Below are positions 14,632 through 15,183 of a stretch of DNA of 15,183 bases, one piece after another. Origin of the DNA: SIG299 sp964541485 (GTDB taxonomy: Bacteria; Bacillota; Clostridia; Lachnospirales; Lachnospiraceae); NCBI GenBank assembly GCA_964541485.1, contig CAZIQL010000059.1, positions 1-15,183 of the forward strand, given 5' to 3'. Under the pieces are notes generated by a model. The model was not told the DNA's origin. It made no database searches and saw only the letters and a list, made by a program, of their open reading frames with translations. The translations under genes and the position numbers were made by a program. Every line of letters starts with the position of its first letter. The first letter of the stretch is position 1.

Positions 14632-15183
14632 ATGTTACCGGGCGTATATTTGATTCATAAAAAAGACGGTTCGCCGTTATATCGCGCATCCATTACCCAT
14701 GCGGGCAAGCATGTCAGCCTTGGCAGCTTCCCGGAGGAACAGACGGCTCACCGCGCCTATTTAGAGGCCTCTTCTTTGTTTGCCACCACCCAGCCGGCAT
14801 CGACTCTGCTCGAATATTACCGCGAGGAAATGCACGTCCTTCCGTTTGAAAAATGGGTTATTTTGCTCAACTTCCGTGACAATGGCATTTACATCAAAAC
14901 CCCGATTTACCTGGAAAAACGTTTCTTTACCTATTTTTATAGCAAGAACTGCCGTTTCAAGTTTGATGTAGACGACCTGTTTTACTATTCCAATCACAAA
15001 ATCATGAAGCGCGGCGGGCATTTGTTTGTTGCCGATTACGGCATGCAGGTCAATATTCTCTCCCGCTATGGCATAAAGAACTATGCCGTGGCAGACCGCG
15101 ACTACCGCTTTGTAAACGGCGATGACACCGATTACCGTTACGGCAACATCGAAATCATCAACCGCTACCACGGTGTTACAAAG
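14632..15183 (+). CDS. AP2-like / HNH-endonuclease-like DNA-binding protein (incomplete, runs off the right edge)
   Basis: The ATG follows AAAAAGGAGGTTTTCC, and 184 codons stay open to the window end without a stop. Residues about 4-50 resemble an AP2/ERF DNA-binding unit (YRASITHAGKHVSLGSFPEE ending in HRAYLEAS). Residues about 110-177 follow the layout of HNH homing endonucleases, with VNGDDTDYRYGNIEIIN aligning with the usual D-H-I-N-G-(x)n-DNR-x-x-NL-x-I-x-T. RYHGVTK at the edge looks like the start of a second AP2 unit. The catalytic D-H pair appears as R159-F160, so the nuclease centre is probably lost, which points to a DNA-binding role. This is inferred from motif alignment by eye; the missing C-terminus could change it. 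Confidence 0.6.
   Translation, partial: MLPGVYLIHKKDGSPLYRASITHAGKHVSLGSFPEEQTAHRAYLEASSLFATTQPASTLLEYYREEMHVLPFEKWVILLNFRDNGIYIKTPIYLEKRFFTYFYSKNCRFKFDVDDLFYYSNHKIMKRGGHLFVADYGMQVNILSRYGIKNYAVADRDYRFVNGDDTDYRYGNIEIINRYHGVTK

Noticed and set aside
14761..15171. 136-residue minus-strand frame at the right edge
   Set aside because: It is antisense to the AP2/HNH-like gene, which has a strong ribosome binding site and recognisable motifs.

Overview
The window looks like chromosome of a low-GC Clostridia member, most likely Lachnospiraceae. This rests on an Rpn-type PD-(D/E)XK protein, an IS30 transposase with a Cys-rich segment, a SleB/CwlJ-type cell-wall hydrolase and an AP2/HNH-like protein, all preceded by strong AGGAGG ribosome binding sites. 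The family assignment is an inference from gene content and style. No rRNA, tRNA or CRISPR array was seen.

Layout. (1) 1-3980 is a mobile, accessory-looking stretch: an Rpn-like nuclease/transposase gene (-), an XRE regulator (-) and an IS30-family transposase (+). Six copies of a 17-bp motif (consensus GTTGCttTTACTcTGAc) sit in two clusters, at 134-198 and 3767-3976, on either side of it. (2) 3980-5052 holds an AT-rich Abi_2/AbiF-like HEPN gene (-) with its own promoter and a 20-bp inverted repeat at the predicted transcription start. (3) 5194-9869 is a cell-surface block read leftward: a large secreted Ig-like (Big_2) acidic protein with a strong promoter, a hairpin, then a Wzy/O-antigen-ligase-type membrane protein with an unusual extracytoplasmic insert, ended by a terminator. 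(4) 9870-10326 has no convincing gene but holds a GC-richer, possibly structured segment. (5) 10327-11666 is an AAA_14/DUF4143 ATPase (-) with its own promoter. (6) 11667-14452 carries an 18-bp-arm palindrome, threonine synthase thrC (-) and a membrane-anchored cell-wall hydrolase (-). (7) From 14632 to the right edge runs an incomplete plus-strand gene for an AP2/HNH-endonuclease-like protein whose catalytic HNH residues appear to be lost.

How the parts may work together. The surface protein and the ligase-like enzyme are adjacent and co-directional, so the ligase may attach or polymerise a surface glycan, possibly on that protein. The Abi-like HEPN protein is a candidate phage-defence or toxin-antitoxin component beside transposition debris. 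thrC, the hydrolase and the AP2-like gene look like ordinary chromosomal genes. The best candidates for something new are the Abi-like locus with its upstream region, the AP2/pseudo-HNH protein, the six-copy motif clusters, and the unexplained segment upstream of the surface-protein gene.
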